Positions 1-9,614 of a DNA stretch of 64,000 nt are shown one piece after another; the stretch's first letter is position 1, and each line of letters starts with the position of its first letter. The position numbers were made by a program, and so were the translations under genes. The DNA is from Streptomyces sp. NBC_01803. Its GTDB lineage: Bacteria > Actinomycetota > Actinomycetes > Streptomycetales > Streptomycetaceae. The stretch lies in the NCBI RefSeq assembly GCF_035917415.1, contig NZ_CP109073.1, forward strand, positions 4,882,501-4,946,500, in the 5' to 3' direction. The notes beneath the pieces are model-generated. The model did no database searches and was not told the origin of the DNA. It worked only from the letters and a program-made list of their open reading frames with translations.

Positions 1-557
1 CCTCGGGCGCGGCCGAGCGGCAGGGTGTCGTGCACCGCCTCGATGTCGGCACCTCGGGGCTCATGGTGGTGGCCAAGTCGGAGCGCGCCTACACCCGGCT
101 GAAGCAGCAGTTTCGCGACCGGACCGTCGACAAGCGCTACCACGCGCTGGTGCAGGGGCATCCCGATCCGCTCAGCGGCACCATCGACGCCCCGGTCGGG
201 CGGCACCCGCAGCACGACTACAAGTGGGCGGTCACCGCCGACGGCAAGCCGGCCGTCACCCACTACGACCTGGTCGAGGCGTTCCGCGCCGCCAGCCTGC
301 TCGACATCAAGCTGGAGACCGGCCGCACCCACCAGATCCGCGTGCACATGGCGGCCCACCGCCACCCCTGCGTCGGCGATCTCACCTACGGCGCCGACCC
401 CACCCTGGCCAAGCGGTTGCGGCTGGCGAGGCAGTGGCTGCACGCCGTGCGCCTGGGCTTCACCCACCCCGACGACGGGCGCTGGGTGGAGTTCACCACC
501 GACTACCCCGAGGATCTGCGGTCCGCGCTGGAGATGCTGCGGGCCGAGAGCTCCTAG
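1..557 (+). CDS. RluA/RluD-family 23S rRNA pseudouridine synthase, 3' part
   Basis: The frame is open from base 3 and gives 184 residues to a TAG stop, so the start lies outside the window. It contains the catalytic motif of the RluA family, [11 protein letters not shown], in which the Asp is the nucleophile that isomerises uridine in rRNA, and further on the conserved [10 protein letters not shown]. The N-terminal part, where an S4 RNA-binding domain normally sits, is missing here only because of the window edge. An antiporter gene follows 13 bases later on the same strand. The family is certain; RluD as against another RluA paralogue cannot be settled from this fragment. Confidence 0.92.
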   Translation, partial: SGAAERQGVVHRLDVGTSGLMVVAKSERAYTRLKQQFRDRTVDKRYHALVQGHPDPLSGTIDAPVGRHPQHDYKWAVTADGKPAVTHYDLVEAFRAASLLDIKLETGRTHQIRVHMAAHRHPCVGDLTYGADPTLAKRLRLARQWLHAVRLGFTHPDDGRWVEFTTDYPEDLRSALEMLRAESS

Positions 558-570
558 CCGGGTCCGGCCC

Positions 571-2166
571 ATGGATCAGCTTTCCCTGCTGTTCGTCCTG
601 CTGTTCGGCGCCGTGGTGACGGTGCCGCTCGGTGAGCGGCTGTCGCTGCCACCACCGGTGCTGATGACCGTGGCGGGGATCCTGGTGGCGTTCCTGCCGT
701 TCGTCCCCGAGGTCGACCTGCCGCCCGAGTACATCCTGCCGCTGGTGCTGCCGCCCGTGCTGTACGCGGCGGTGCGACGCACCTCCTGGCGGCAGTTCAC
801 CGCCAACATCCGCCCGATCCTGCTGCTCGCCGTCGCGCTGGTCTTCGTGACGACGGCCGCCGTCGCCGCCGTGGCCCAGGCCGCCGTGCCCGGGCTGCCG
901 CTGGCGCCCGCGATCGCGCTGGGCGCGCTGGTCGCCCCGCCCGACCCCGTCGCCGCCACCGCCGTGGCCGGGCGGCTGGGACTGCCCCGGCGGATGGTCT
1001 CCATCCTGGAGGGCGAGGGGCTGTTCAACGACGTGACCGCCATCACGCTGTACCACGTGGCCGTCACCGCCGCGGTGACCGGGACCTTCTCCGCCCCCCG
1101 GGCCGGGGGCGAGCTGGTGCTCTCCGCCGCCGTGGCCATCGCCGTGGGGGCCGCGCTCGGCTGGGCGACGACCTCCCTGTTCGGCCTGCTCGGGGACGTG
1201 ACCCTGCGCACCGGGCTGACGCTGCTGGCGCCGTTCGCCGCCTACGTGCTCGCCGAGGAGCTGCTCGGCTCGGGCGTGCTGGCGGTCCTGGTGACCGCCC
1301 TCTACCTGGGTGAGCGCGGCGCCGACGCCGACGACGTCACCGGGCGGCTGACCGGGCGGAGCTTCTGGGCGGTGGTCGACACGCTGGTGACGGGCGTGGC
1401 GTTCGGGCTGATCGGCCTGGAGCTGCACGTGGTGCTCGGCACGGTCAGCGGCCGGTGGGACGAGCTGCTGCCCGCCGCCGCGCTGGTGCTCGCCGTCGTG
1501 GTCGGCGTGCGGCTGCTGTGGCTGCTGCCCGCGACCTGGCTGGCCAGGCGGCTGCACCGGCGCACCGACTACGCCGAGGAGATCCCGCTGACCTGGCGGG
1601 AGACGGTCGTGATGTGGTGGTCCGGGATAAGGGGCGTGGCGTCCGTCGCGCTGGCGCTGGCCCTTCCGTTGACCGTGGACGGCGGAGGGGCGTTCCCCGA
1701 GCGCGGCGCCATCGTCTTCATCGGGTTCGTGGTGGTCATCGGCACCCTGCTCATCCAGGGGCTCACCCTGCCGTGGCTGGCCGGGCGGCTCGGGGTGCGG
1801 GCCGACAGCGACGCCGAGGAGGCGTTCGAGCACGAGCTCGCGGTGCGCGCGGCGAAGGCCGCCAAGCGCCGGCTGCGGGAGATCGAGGAGAGCCAGGACG
1901 TCCCCGACGAGATCTCCGAGGCCCTGGCCCGGCGCGCGTACGACATCGGCGCCCGGATCTCGCCGCGGATCGCGCGGGACGAGTGGCGCGAGAACGTCGC
2001 GGCGCGCGCCGAGCGGATGCGCCGGGTGCACCGGCTCTACGGCGAGCTGCTGTCGGCCGCCCGGCACGAGGTGCTGGACGCGCGCAGCGAGCCGGGCGCC
2101 GATCCGGAGGTCGTGGATCGGGTGCTGCGCGATCTGGACGAACGCAGCCTGCCGCACGGCCGCTGA
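571..2166 (+). CDS. Na+/H+ antiporter, CPA1 family
   Basis: 531 residues. The first ~410 are a polytopic membrane domain of the cation:proton antiporter-1 type: strongly hydrophobic helices, the ND-type motif in GEGLFNDVTA (about residue 150), PPDPVAATA just before it, and the arginine motif SGIRGVASVALA (about residue 350). Such proteins exchange cytoplasmic Na+ (or K+) for external H+. The last ~120 residues are charged and helical, a cytoplasmic tail common in bacterial members. The ATG at 571 lies 13 bases after the pseudouridine synthase stop, which suggests cotranscription. The ribosome binding site is weak. Ion specificity cannot be read from sequence. Confidence 0.9.
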   Translation: MDQLSLLFVLLFGAVVTVPLGERLSLPPPVLMTVAGILVAFLPFVPEVDLPPEYILPLVLPPVLYAAVRRTSWRQFTANIRPILLLAVALVFVTTAAVAAVAQAAVPGLPLAPAIALGALVAPPDPVAATAVAGRLGLPRRMVSILEGEGLFNDVTAITLYHVAVTAAVTGTFSAPRAGGELVLSAAVAIAVGAALGWATTSLFGLLGDVTLRTGLTLLAPFAAYVLAEELLGSGVLAVLVTALYLGERGADADDVTGRLTGRSFWAVVDTLVTGVAFGLIGLELHVVLGTVSGRWDELLPAAALVLAVVVGVRLLWLLPATWLARRLHRRTDYAEEIPLTWRETVVMWWSGIRGVASVALALALPLTVDGGGAFPERGAIVFIGFVVVIGTLLIQGLTLPWLAGRLGVRADSDAEEAFEHELAVRAAKAAKRRLREIEESQDVPDEISEALARRAYDIGARISPRIARDEWRENVAARAERMRRVHRLYGELLSAARHEVLDARSEPGADPEVVDRVLRDLDERSLPHGR

Positions 2167-2279
2167 GGCAGTACCCGGCCGTCGGGGCGCCGGATCGCGG
2201 CCTCGGCCCGGCCGCCCGGTGCCGCGGTGAACCGCCCGGAAGCAACAGGGCTCAGGGCGCAGGGCCCAGGGCGCACGGC

Positions 2280-3389
2280 TCAGGCGTCGGGGCCGGGGGA
2301 CTGGCCGGGGATGGGGCGGTCGGCGGGGGTCTCGTGCGGTATCGCGTCCCGGGGGCGGACCTCGGCGGGGGAGGTGTTGAGGCGGGGAAGCGCGTAGGGA
2401 TGGTTGTCGCGCAGCCACGCGATCAGCTCCTCGCGGACCGCGCACCGCAGCGACCAGGCGTCGTCGGCGTTCCGGGTGGACATCGCGGCCCGCAGCTGGA
2501 TCGTGGTCGGGGTGGTGTCGGTCACCACGAGATCCCAGTGGCGGCCGTCCCAGTCCTCGCGACCGCTCAGGAAGTCGCCGAGGCGCTTGCGCAGCTCGGG
2601 GACCGGGGTGGTGTGGTCGAGGTGGAGGAAGACGGTGCCGGTGATCTGGTTGCCACCGCGCGACCAGTTCTCGTAGGGCTTGCTGTTGAAGTAGGACACC
2701 GGCATCGTCAGCCGCCGGTCGTCCCAGACCCGGATGGTGAGGAACGCCAGCGACATCTCCTCGACCGTGCCCCACTCGCCGTCCACCACGACCGTGTCGC
2801 CGATCTTCACCGAGTCGCCGAACGCTATCTGGAGCCCGGCGAAGAGGTTGCTCAGCATGGACTGGGCGGCGACACCGGCGATGACGCCGATGACGCCGGC
2901 CGAGGCCAGCATCGAGGCGCCCAGGGTCCGCAGACTGGGGAAGAGCAGCAGGATGGTCACGGCGACGGCGACCACCGTGAGCACGCCGGTGACGACCCGG
3001 CGCAGCATCGCGAGCTGGGTGCGGAACTGCCGGACCCGGGCCAGGTCGGTGGTCCGCGCCTCGTAGCGGGCCAGCGAGTTCTCCGCGACCGCGCCGGCCG
3101 CCCTGACCGTCAGCCACGCGGCCGAGAAGATCGCGACGGCCGCCAGCCCGGACTCGATGATGGCGTCCCGCCGCAGATCGACGTTGAACGTGTCGTACGC
3201 CATCTGTCCGACCGCGGAACCGATCAGGAATTCCAGCGGAACCTGGCAGCGCCGCAGTAGATGCCACAGCCGGGTGTGGGGGTCGCGCGCGTCGGCCGCC
3301 GCCAGGGCCCGGTCGACCAGCCAGCCGGTGACCAGGCTCAGGGTGATGGTGCCGCCGAGGACGAGCAGCGGCCGCAACACATCATCCAT
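2280..3389 (-). CDS. Small-conductance mechanosensitive channel (MscS family)
   Basis: 369 residues. There are several N-terminal membrane helices, then the pore-lining helix and beta domain of MscS: GVIGVIAGVAAQSMLSNLFAG (the Ala/Gly-rich TM3, about residue 140-160), then GDSVKIGDTVVVDGEWGTVE. MscS channels open under membrane tension and release solutes on osmotic downshock. The start ATG (complement of 3387-3389) follows an AAGGAG ribosome binding site. The C-terminal 40 residues are Pro-rich and probably disordered. The gene converges on the antiporter gene with about 110 bases between, in which I see no strong terminator hairpin. Confidence 0.9.
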   Translation of the reverse strand: MDDVLRPLLVLGGTITLSLVTGWLVDRALAAADARDPHTRLWHLLRRCQVPLEFLIGSAVGQMAYDTFNVDLRRDAIIESGLAAVAIFSAAWLTVRAAGAVAENSLARYEARTTDLARVRQFRTQLAMLRRVVTGVLTVVAVAVTILLLFPSLRTLGASMLASAGVIGVIAGVAAQSMLSNLFAGLQIAFGDSVKIGDTVVVDGEWGTVEEMSLAFLTIRVWDDRRLTMPVSYFNSKPYENWSRGGNQITGTVFLHLDHTTPVPELRKRLGDFLSGREDWDGRHWDLVVTDTTPTTIQLRAAMSTRNADDAWSLRCAVREELIAWLRDNHPYALPRLNTSPAEVRPRDAIPHETPADRPIPGQSPGPDA

Positions 3390-3500
3390 GGTTGTTGTCA
3401 GCTCCTTGGGCTCCGAGTCGATTTGTCTCCGGCTGCCAGGCTAACTGGCAGGATGGGTGACCGAGGAAGCACGCATACCACCGGGAAGGCATATCAGACC

Positions 3501-4076
3501 GTGAGCAACATCATGCTTTTCCACTCCGCCTACGGTCCGCGGCCGGCCGTGCACACCGCGGCCGAGTTGCTGCGAAGTGCCGGGCACCGGGTCGTCGTGC
3601 CCGATCTGTACGAGGGCCGCACCACGGAGACCGTGGCGGAGGGCATGGCGGTCAAGGATGAGATCGGTCGGGACGAGCTGCTGCGGCGGGCGGTCGCCGC
3701 CACCGCCGAGCACGCGGACCAGGGCCTGGTCTACGCCGGGTTCTCGCTGGGCGGCGCGTTGGCGCAGACCGTGGCGCTCGGGGACGTGAAGGCGCGCGGG
3801 CTGCTGCTGTTGCACGGCACGGGGGATATCGCGGAGGACGCGGTGGCCGACGGGCTGCCGGTGCAGCTCCACGTCGCGGACCCGGACCCGTTCGAGCCGC
3901 ACGACTGGCTGAACGCCTGGTACCTGCGGATGCGGCGGGCGGGCGCGGACGTGGAGGTCTTCCGGTACCGGGGGGCCGGGCACCTGTACACCGATCCGGA
4001 GCTACCCGACCACGACGCGGAGGCGGCCGAGGCCACCTGGCGGACGGCGCTGGAGTTTCTCGGCGGGCTGGACTGA
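3501..4076 (+). CDS. Dienelactone-hydrolase-family alpha/beta hydrolase
   Basis: 191 residues from the GTG at 3501, which has an AAGG element 11 bases upstream. The fold is indicated by MLFHSAYGPRP near the N-terminus, the nucleophile elbow GFSLGG (about residue 83), an acidic HVADPDPFEPHDW segment and GAGHLYTDPELPDHD carrying the catalytic His. Classical dienelactone hydrolases have Cys as nucleophile; here the position is Ser, so the true substrate is unknown and an esterase activity is equally possible. It converges with the DsbA-like gene and both appear to end at the shared hairpin at 4077-4106. Confidence 0.82.
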   Translation: MSNIMLFHSAYGPRPAVHTAAELLRSAGHRVVVPDLYEGRTTETVAEGMAVKDEIGRDELLRRAVAATAEHADQGLVYAGFSLGGALAQTVALGDVKARGLLLLHGTGDIAEDAVADGLPVQLHVADPDPFEPHDWLNAWYLRMRRAGADVEVFRYRGAGHLYTDPELPDHDAEAAEATWRTALEFLGGLD

Positions 4077-4106
4077 GCCCCGGCCGCGCGGGCGCGCGGC
4101 CGGGGC
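4077..4106. terminator. Bidirectional terminator hairpin
   Basis: A perfect 13-bp G+C stem (4077-4089 with 4094-4106) and a 4-base loop lie exactly between the stops of two convergent genes. There is no T-run, as is usual for Streptomyces terminators. Confidence 0.8.
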
Positions 4107-4112
4107 GTCGCG

Positions 4113-4973
4113 TCACTCCGCCTCGTCGCTGTGCTCCTCGACCATCGCCGTGAAGTCCTCGGCGGTCCGCGGGGTCTCGACGACCTCGCCGTTGAACTTC
4201 AGGGTCGGGGTGCCGGTGACGTCCTCGTCGGCGTCGAACGTGTCGGACATCCGCAGCGCCCAGACGGCGAAGGTGTCACCGGTCACGGCCCGCTCGAAGT
4301 CCGCGTTGTCCTTCAGCTCGGGCACGGTCCGGGCTATCTCGATCAGCCGGTCGTCGTCGGCGTAGGCGTCGTCGGCCTCCTCGGGGTGGAACTCCTCGGA
4401 GTAGAGGGCATCGTGGAAGTCGAGGAACGCCTCGGTGCTGACGTCCAGGGCCGCGCCGAGGGCGTTGAGCGCGTTCTTGGAGCCGGAGCCGCCCAGCGCC
4501 TGACCGTCGTCGAGGAAGCTGCCGAAGACGTACTCGACGGCGTAGTCGCCGTTCTCCAGGCCCTGCCTGACCTCGGCGCCCACTCCCTGTTCGAAGGCGG
4601 CGCAGGCGGGGCAGCGGGCGTCCTCGTACAGGGTGAGGGTGTTGGTGGCGTCCTCCTGGCCGATCCGGATGGTCAGGCCGTCGTCGCCGGTGGCGCCCGC
4701 GGGGGCCTCGATCGGGTAGTCGCCCGACGCGGGCTCGCCGTTCTCGCCGTCCTCGATCTGGGCGCGGACGGCGCCCCAGTCGGTGCTGTCCCCGCCGTCG
4801 TCCCGGCCCGCGACGGCCACGCCGACGCCGGCGGCGACGGCGAGGGTGGCCACCACCGAGCCGGCGACGGTGACGTGGCGGCGGAGCCTGGCCCGCTTGT
4901 GCTGGCGCTCGCGTTCGGCGCGCAGCCGTTCGCGGGCGGCGCGCTTGGCCTCGGCGGAATTGCGCTTGCTCAT
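4113..4973 (-). CDS. DsbA-family thioredoxin-fold protein, membrane-anchored
   Basis: 286 residues from the ATG at 4971-4973 (MSKRNSAEAKRAARERLRA). The N-terminus is a Lys/Arg-rich cytoplasmic stretch, then one transmembrane helix (about residues 32-50), then an extracytoplasmic thioredoxin-like domain with the CPAC active site (DARCPACAAF, about residue 118) and a cis-proline loop (TGTPTLKFNG). It probably oxidises or isomerises disulfides of exported proteins. Tandem 9-bp repeats lie directly upstream (4985-5025). A paralogue with the same architecture is at 45228-45974. A longer in-frame extension upstream exists but is out of character and lacks a better start. Confidence 0.88.
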   Translation of the reverse strand: MSKRNSAEAKRAARERLRAERERQHKRARLRRHVTVAGSVVATLAVAAGVGVAVAGRDDGGDSTDWGAVRAQIEDGENGEPASGDYPIEAPAGATGDDGLTIRIGQEDATNTLTLYEDARCPACAAFEQGVGAEVRQGLENGDYAVEYVFGSFLDDGQALGGSGSKNALNALGAALDVSTEAFLDFHDALYSEEFHPEEADDAYADDDRLIEIARTVPELKDNADFERAVTGDTFAVWALRMSDTFDADEDVTGTPTLKFNGEVVETPRTAEDFTAMVEEHSDEAE

Positions 4974-4984
4974 CGTGGATCGTC

Positions 4985-5025
4985 TCCGTGAAATCCGTGA
5001 AATCCGTGAATCCGTCAGTCCGTGC
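4985..5025. repeat. Tandem 9-bp repeats upstream of the DsbA-like gene
   Basis: Two exact copies of TCCGTGAAA (4985-4993, 4994-5002), an 8-base third copy (5003-5010) and two degenerate copies follow one another in the leader of the minus-strand DsbA-like gene, 12-50 bases before its start. They may be a protein-binding array or only slippage. Confidence 0.75.
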
Positions 5026-5062
5026 TGGGATGGGCGGTGCCCAGGACGCGCGGGAGGCGCGC

Positions 5063-5758
5063 TCAGCCCGCGAGGGCTGGCGCGGTCGCGGTCGCGCGGC
5101 GGCGGCGCGGCGGGCCGCGGCGGAGAACGGAGGGGGCGAGCGGCGGCGGCGCGGGCGTGGCCCGCTCGCGGCGCGGGGCGCGGGCGGCGGGCGTGGCGTC
5201 CGGGGTGGCGACGGGGGAGCGGGCGGCGACCGCCAGCAGCAGCGGCCGGAAGCCGGCCGCGACGGCGGCGCGCAGCAGCCGGACCAGGGCCCGTTCGCCG
5301 CAGCGCAGCCAGGCGGCGGCGAGCAGACCGGCGGCCAGGTGCGCGGCGAGCAGCAGCCAGGGCACGGCCGGGTGGGCGGTGCCCATGATCCCGGTGAGCG
5401 GGGTGAGCGGGGCGCCGAAGTCGCCGCCGGCGCAGACCAGATGGACGCCGAGCAGCCGCAGCGGGCCGGTGACCGGGCCGCCGCCGGGGCCGTAACAGGC
5501 GGCCTGCCCGGTGGTGAAGACGGTGTCCGCGCCGAGCTGGAGCGGGATCAGCAGCGCGGCGATCGGCCAGAACCCGCGCTCGCGGTCGCCCGCGAACACC
5601 AGGGCCGCCGCCAGGACCGCGGCCGCGACGGCGACGACGGGCGCGGCGGGCAACGGCTTGCCGGACAGCAGGACATGGGCCCCGGCGGACAGCGTGACGC
5701 AGAGCGCGGCGAACACCACCGCGCGCGTCACCCGGATCCAGGAAGCCGATATGTCCAT
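5063..5758 (-). CDS. Integral membrane protein of unknown function
   Basis: 231 residues from the ATG at 5756-5758 (MDISASWIRVTRAV). I see about four hydrophobic helices (around residues 10-30, 36-54, 62-80 and 128-148), a loop with TTGQAACYGPGG and a second Cys in LLGVHLVCAGGD, and a basic, Ala/Pro/Arg-rich tail of about 60 residues. The frame remains open further upstream but the added residues are not membrane-like. It sits between the DsbA-like gene and dnaE, facing away from dnaE. I recognise it only as the kind of uncharacterised membrane protein found beside dnaE in streptomycetes. The two Cys in predicted loops could be a redox pair, but nothing else supports that. Confidence 0.72.
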   Translation of the reverse strand: MDISASWIRVTRAVVFAALCVTLSAGAHVLLSGKPLPAAPVVAVAAAVLAAALVFAGDRERGFWPIAALLIPLQLGADTVFTTGQAACYGPGGGPVTGPLRLLGVHLVCAGGDFGAPLTPLTGIMGTAHPAVPWLLLAAHLAAGLLAAAWLRCGERALVRLLRAAVAAGFRPLLLAVAARSPVATPDATPAARAPRRERATPAPPPLAPSVLRRGPPRRRRATATAPALAG

Positions 5759-5905
5759 CGGGAGCGAGTGTGCCACGGGGCCGTGTACGGACGGGATAAG
5801 GGGACCGCGTTGACCTTGGACGTTGTCTCGCGCACCCGGTCTGACCTGCGGAAACGCCCATGTTACGAGTCCGTGAGGGGTGGGCTCTCCGGCCCGGCGC
5901 GCATG

Positions 5906-5911
5906 TAGGGT
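5906..5911 (+). promoter_or_regulatory. Putative dnaE -10 element
   Basis: TAGGGT lies 39 bases before the dnaE GTG, implying a leader of about 30 bases. No good -35 is visible, which is common for Streptomyces promoters. Confidence 0.4.
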
Positions 5912-5950
5912 TCGGGGTGATCCCTGCCCCTGCTGCGGAAGGCCCGTGGA

Positions 5951-8900
5951 GTGACCAAGCCCTTCACACACCTGCATGTGCACACCCAGTACTCGCTGCT
6001 CGACGGGGCGGCGCGGCTGAAGGACATGTTCAAGGCGTGCCAGGAGATGGGCATGTCACATATCGCGATCACGGACCACGGGAACCTCCATGGGGCCTAC
6101 GACTTCTTCCAGCAGGCGCGCGGCGCGGGCGTCACGCCGATCATCGGGATCGAGGCGTACGTCGCGCCGGAGTCGCGTCGGCACAAGCGGCGTGTGCAGT
6201 GGGGCCAGCCGCACCAGAAGAAGGACGACGTCTCCGGCTCCGGCGGTTACACGCACAAGACGATCTGGGCCTACAACCGGACCGGCCTGCACAACCTCTT
6301 CCGGCTCTCCTCCGACGCCTATACCGAGGGCTTCTTCGTCAAGTGGCCCCGGATGGACAAGGAGACCATCGCGCGGCACTCCGAGGGTCTGATCGCCTCG
6401 ACCGGCTGCCCGTCGGGCGAGGTACAGACCCGGCTGCGGCTCGGCCAGCCCGAGGAGGCGCTGAAGGCGGCGGCCGAGTACCAGGAGATCTTCGGCAGGG
6501 ACCGGTACTTCCTGGAGATCATGGACCACGGCCTGGAGATCGAGACCCGGGTCAGGGACGGGCTGCTGGAGATCGGCCGCAAGCTCGGCATCAAGCCGCT
6601 GGTCACCAACGACTCGCACTACACGCACGCCCAGGAGGCCGACGCGCACGACGCGCTGCTGTGCGTGCAGACCGGCAAGAACCTCTCGGACCCGGACCGC
6701 TTCCGGTTCGACGGCACGGGCTACTACCTGAAGTCGCCGCAGGAGATGTACGCGATCGACTCCTCCGACGCCTGGCAGGAGGGCTGCGCCAACACCCTGC
6801 TGGTGGCCGAACAGGTCGACGTCGACGGCTGGTTCGAGTCGCGCGACCTGATGCCGCGCTTCGACGTGCCCGGCGGGTACACCGAGGTGACCTGGTTCAG
6901 GGAGGAGGTGGGGCGCGGCATGGCCCGCCGCTACCCGGGCGGGGTGCCGGAGGATCGGCAGCGGCAGGCCGAGTACGAGATGGACGTCATCATCCAGATG
7001 GGGTTCCCCGGGTACTTCCTCGTGGTCGCCGACTTCATCATGTGGGCCAAGGAGCAGGGCATCGCGGTCGGCCCCGGGCGCGGCTCGGCGGCGGGCTCCA
7101 TCGTGGCGTACGCGATGGGCATCACCGACCTCGATCCGATCGACCACGGCCTGATCTTCGAGCGGTTCCTGAACCCCGAGCGCGTCTCCATGCCGGACGT
7201 CGACATCGACTTCGACGAGCGCAGGCGCGGCGAGGTCATCCGTTATGTCACGGAGAAGTACGGCGCCGACAAGGTGTCGATGATCGGCACCTACGGCACC
7301 ATCAAGGCGAAGGCCGCCATCAAGGACGCCTCCCGCGTGCTGGGTTACCCGTACGCGATGGGCGACCGGATCACCAAGGCGATGCCCGCCGACGTGCTCG
7401 GCAAGGGCATCCCGCTCTCCGGCATCACCGACAAGGACCACCCGCGCTACAGCGAGGCGGCCGAGGTCCGGGGGATGTACGAGAACGAGCCGGACGTCCG
7501 GAAGGTGATCGACACCGCGCGCGGCCTGGAGGGCCTGGTCCGGCAGATGGGCATGCACGCGGCCGGCGTGATCATGTCCAGCGAGCGGCTGGTGGACCAT
7601 GTGCCGCTGTTCGCGCCCAAGAACGACGGCGTCGTCGTCACGCAGTGGGACTACCCCACCTGTGAGGCGCTCGGCCTGCTGAAGATGGACTTCCTGGGCC
7701 TGCGCAACCTCACGATCATGGACGACGCCGTCAAGCTCATCAAGAAGAACAAGGGCGTCGACATCAAGCTGCTCGACCTCACGCTGGACGACCCGAAGAC
7801 CTTCGAACTGCTCGGCCGCGGCGACACCCTGGGCGTCTTCCAGTTCGACGGCGGGCCCATGCGCTCCCTGCTGCGCATGATGAAGCCCACCCACTTCGAG
7901 GACATCTCCGCCGTCGGCGCCCTGTACCGCCCGGGTCCGATGGGCATGAACTCCCACATCAACTACGCGCTGCGGAAGAACGGCCAGCAGGAGATCACCC
8001 CGATCCACCCGCAGTTGGCGGAGCCGCTGCGCGAGGTCCTCGACATCACCTACGGTCTGGTCGTCTACCAGGAGCAGGTGCAGAAGGCCGCCCAGGTCCT
8101 CGCCGGGTACTCGCTCGGACAAGCCGACCTGCTCCGGCGGGCCATGGGCAAGAAGAAGAAGGAGATCCTCGACAAGGAGTTCCTCCCGTTCCAGAAGGGC
8201 ATGCGGGACAACGGCTACTCCGACGAGGCGATCCAGGCCGTGTGGGACGTGCTGGTGCCGTTCTCCGGCTACGCGTTCAACAAGGCGCACTCCTCCGCGT
8301 ACGGCCTGGTCACCTACTGGACCGCGTTCCTCAAGGCCAACTACCCGGCCGAGTACATGGCGGCGCTGCTGACGTCGGTTCGTGACGACAAGGACAAGTC
8401 CGCCGTCTACCTCAACGAGTGCCGCCGGATGGGTATCCGGGTGCTGCCGCCGGATGTCAACGAGTCCGAGGCGCACTTCACCCCGCGCGGCGACGACATG
8501 ATCGTCTTCGGGCTCACCGCCGTCCGCAACGTCGGGCAGAACGTGGTGGATTCGATCGTCGCGACCCGGAAGGGGAAGGGGAAGTACAGCTCCTTCCCGG
8601 ACTTCCTGGACAAGGTCGAGGCGGTCGTCTGCAACAAGCGCACCGTCGAATCGCTGATCAAGGCGGGCGCGTTCGACACCCTGAACCACACCCGCAAGGG
8701 CCTCACCGCGCACTTCGAGCCGATGATCGACAACGTGGTGCAGGTCAAGCGCAAGGAGGCCGAAGGGCAGTTCGACCTCTTCGGCGGGATGGACGAGGGC
8801 GGCAGCGACGGTCCCGGCTTCGGCATGGACGTCGTCTTCTCCGAGGAGGAATGGGAGAAGACGTATCTGCTCGCCCAGGAGCGGGAGATGCTCGGCCTCT

Positions 8901-9487
8901 ATGTCTCCGACCACCCGCTCTTCGGCATCGAGCACATCCTCAACGACAAGGCGGACGCCGCGATCTCGGCGCTGACCGGCGGGGACCACTCGGACGGCGC
9001 GATCGTCACCATCGGCGGCATCATCTCGACCCTCCAGCGGAAGATGACCAAGCAGGGCAACCCCTGGGCCATCGCCACCGTCGAGGACCTGGCCGGCTCG
9101 ATCGACTGCATGTTCTTCCCCGCCAGCTATCAGCTCGTCTCCACCCAGCTCGTCGAGGACGCCGTCGTGTTCGTCAAGGGGCGGCTGGACAAGCGGGAGG
9201 ACGTGCCCCGGCTCGTCGCCATGGAGCTGATGGTGCCCGACCTCTCGGAGGCGTCGGCCGACGCGCCCGTGACGATCAGCATTCCCGGGGTCAAGATCAC
9301 GCCCCCGCTGGTGGCGCAGTTGGGGGAGGTGCTCAGTCAGCACCGGGGGCCGACCGAGGTGCGGGTCAAGCTCCAGGGCGCCCGGACCACCACCCTGCTG
9401 CGGCTCGACCGGCACCGGGTGCGGGCCGATCCGGCGCTCTTCGGCGACCTCAAGGCACTGCTCGGACCAGCTTGTTTGGCCGGTTGA
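5951..9487 (+). CDS. dnaE: DNA polymerase III alpha subunit
   Basis: 1178 residues, normal for actinobacterial DnaE1, the replicative polymerase. An N-terminal PHP domain starts with THLHVHTQYSLLDGA. The polymerase core has the catalytic aspartates in PDVDIDFDERR (about residue 415) and the finger motif GPGRGSAAGSIVAYAMGI. FQFDGGPMRSLLRMMKPT and YQEQVQKAAQVLAGYS follow, then the helix-hairpin-helix region and a C-terminal OB-fold (GAIVTIGGIISTLQRKMTKQG, about residue 1015). The start is GTG at 5951 (MTKPFTHLHVH), with AAGG upstream. The gene is monocistronic here. Nothing is broken or unusual. Confidence 0.98.
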   Translation: MTKPFTHLHVHTQYSLLDGAARLKDMFKACQEMGMSHIAITDHGNLHGAYDFFQQARGAGVTPIIGIEAYVAPESRRHKRRVQWGQPHQKKDDVSGSGGYTHKTIWAYNRTGLHNLFRLSSDAYTEGFFVKWPRMDKETIARHSEGLIASTGCPSGEVQTRLRLGQPEEALKAAAEYQEIFGRDRYFLEIMDHGLEIETRVRDGLLEIGRKLGIKPLVTNDSHYTHAQEADAHDALLCVQTGKNLSDPDRFRFDGTGYYLKSPQEMYAIDSSDAWQEGCANTLLVAEQVDVDGWFESRDLMPRFDVPGGYTEVTWFREEVGRGMARRYPGGVPEDRQRQAEYEMDVIIQMGFPGYFLVVADFIMWAKEQGIAVGPGRGSAAGSIVAYAMGITDLDPIDHGLIFERFLNPERVSMPDVDIDFDERRRGEVIRYVTEKYGADKVSMIGTYGTIKAKAAIKDASRVLGYPYAMGDRITKAMPADVLGKGIPLSGITDKDHPRYSEAAEVRGMYENEPDVRKVIDTARGLEGLVRQMGMHAAGVIMSSERLVDHVPLFAPKNDGVVVTQWDYPTCEALGLLKMDFLGLRNLTIMDDAVKLIKKNKGVDIKLLDLTLDDPKTFELLGRGDTLGVFQFDGGPMRSLLRMMKPTHFEDISAVGALYRPGPMGMNSHINYALRKNGQQEITPIHPQLAEPLREVLDITYGLVVYQEQVQKAAQVLAGYSLGQADLLRRAMGKKKKEILDKEFLPFQKGMRDNGYSDEAIQAVWDVLVPFSGYAFNKAHSSAYGLVTYWTAFLKANYPAEYMAALLTSVRDDKDKSAVYLNECRRMGIRVLPPDVNESEAHFTPRGDDMIVFGLTAVRNVGQNVVDSIVATRKGKGKYSSFPDFLDKVEAVVCNKRTVESLIKAGAFDTLNHTRKGLTAHFEPMIDNVVQVKRKEAEGQFDLFGGMDEGGSDGPGFGMDVVFSEEEWEKTYLLAQEREMLGLYVSDHPLFGIEHILNDKADAAISALTGGDHSDGAIVTIGGIISTLQRKMTKQGNPWAIATVEDLAGSIDCMFFPASYQLVSTQLVEDAVVFVKGRLDKREDVPRLVAMELMVPDLSEASADAPVTISIPGVKITPPLVAQLGEVLSQHRGPTEVRVKLQGARTTTLLRLDRHRVRADPALFGDLKALLGPACLAG

Positions 9488-9614
9488 TGCCCTGCTTGGC
9501 GGGATGATGCCCGCCTGTTGGCGGACTGATGGAAGCTGCTTTACCCGAACGCGGCGTGCCCCGGACTACCGTCGAGAACGGAGCGGAATTCGCCGTGTGA
9601 GGGGTAGAAACGCC

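Noticed and set aside
4113..5861. A 582-residue version of the first DsbA-like protein
   Set aside because: The extra N-terminal ~290 residues are Arg/Ala/Pro-rich and overlap the membrane-protein gene in another frame; the ATG at 4971-4973 gives the normal domain order.
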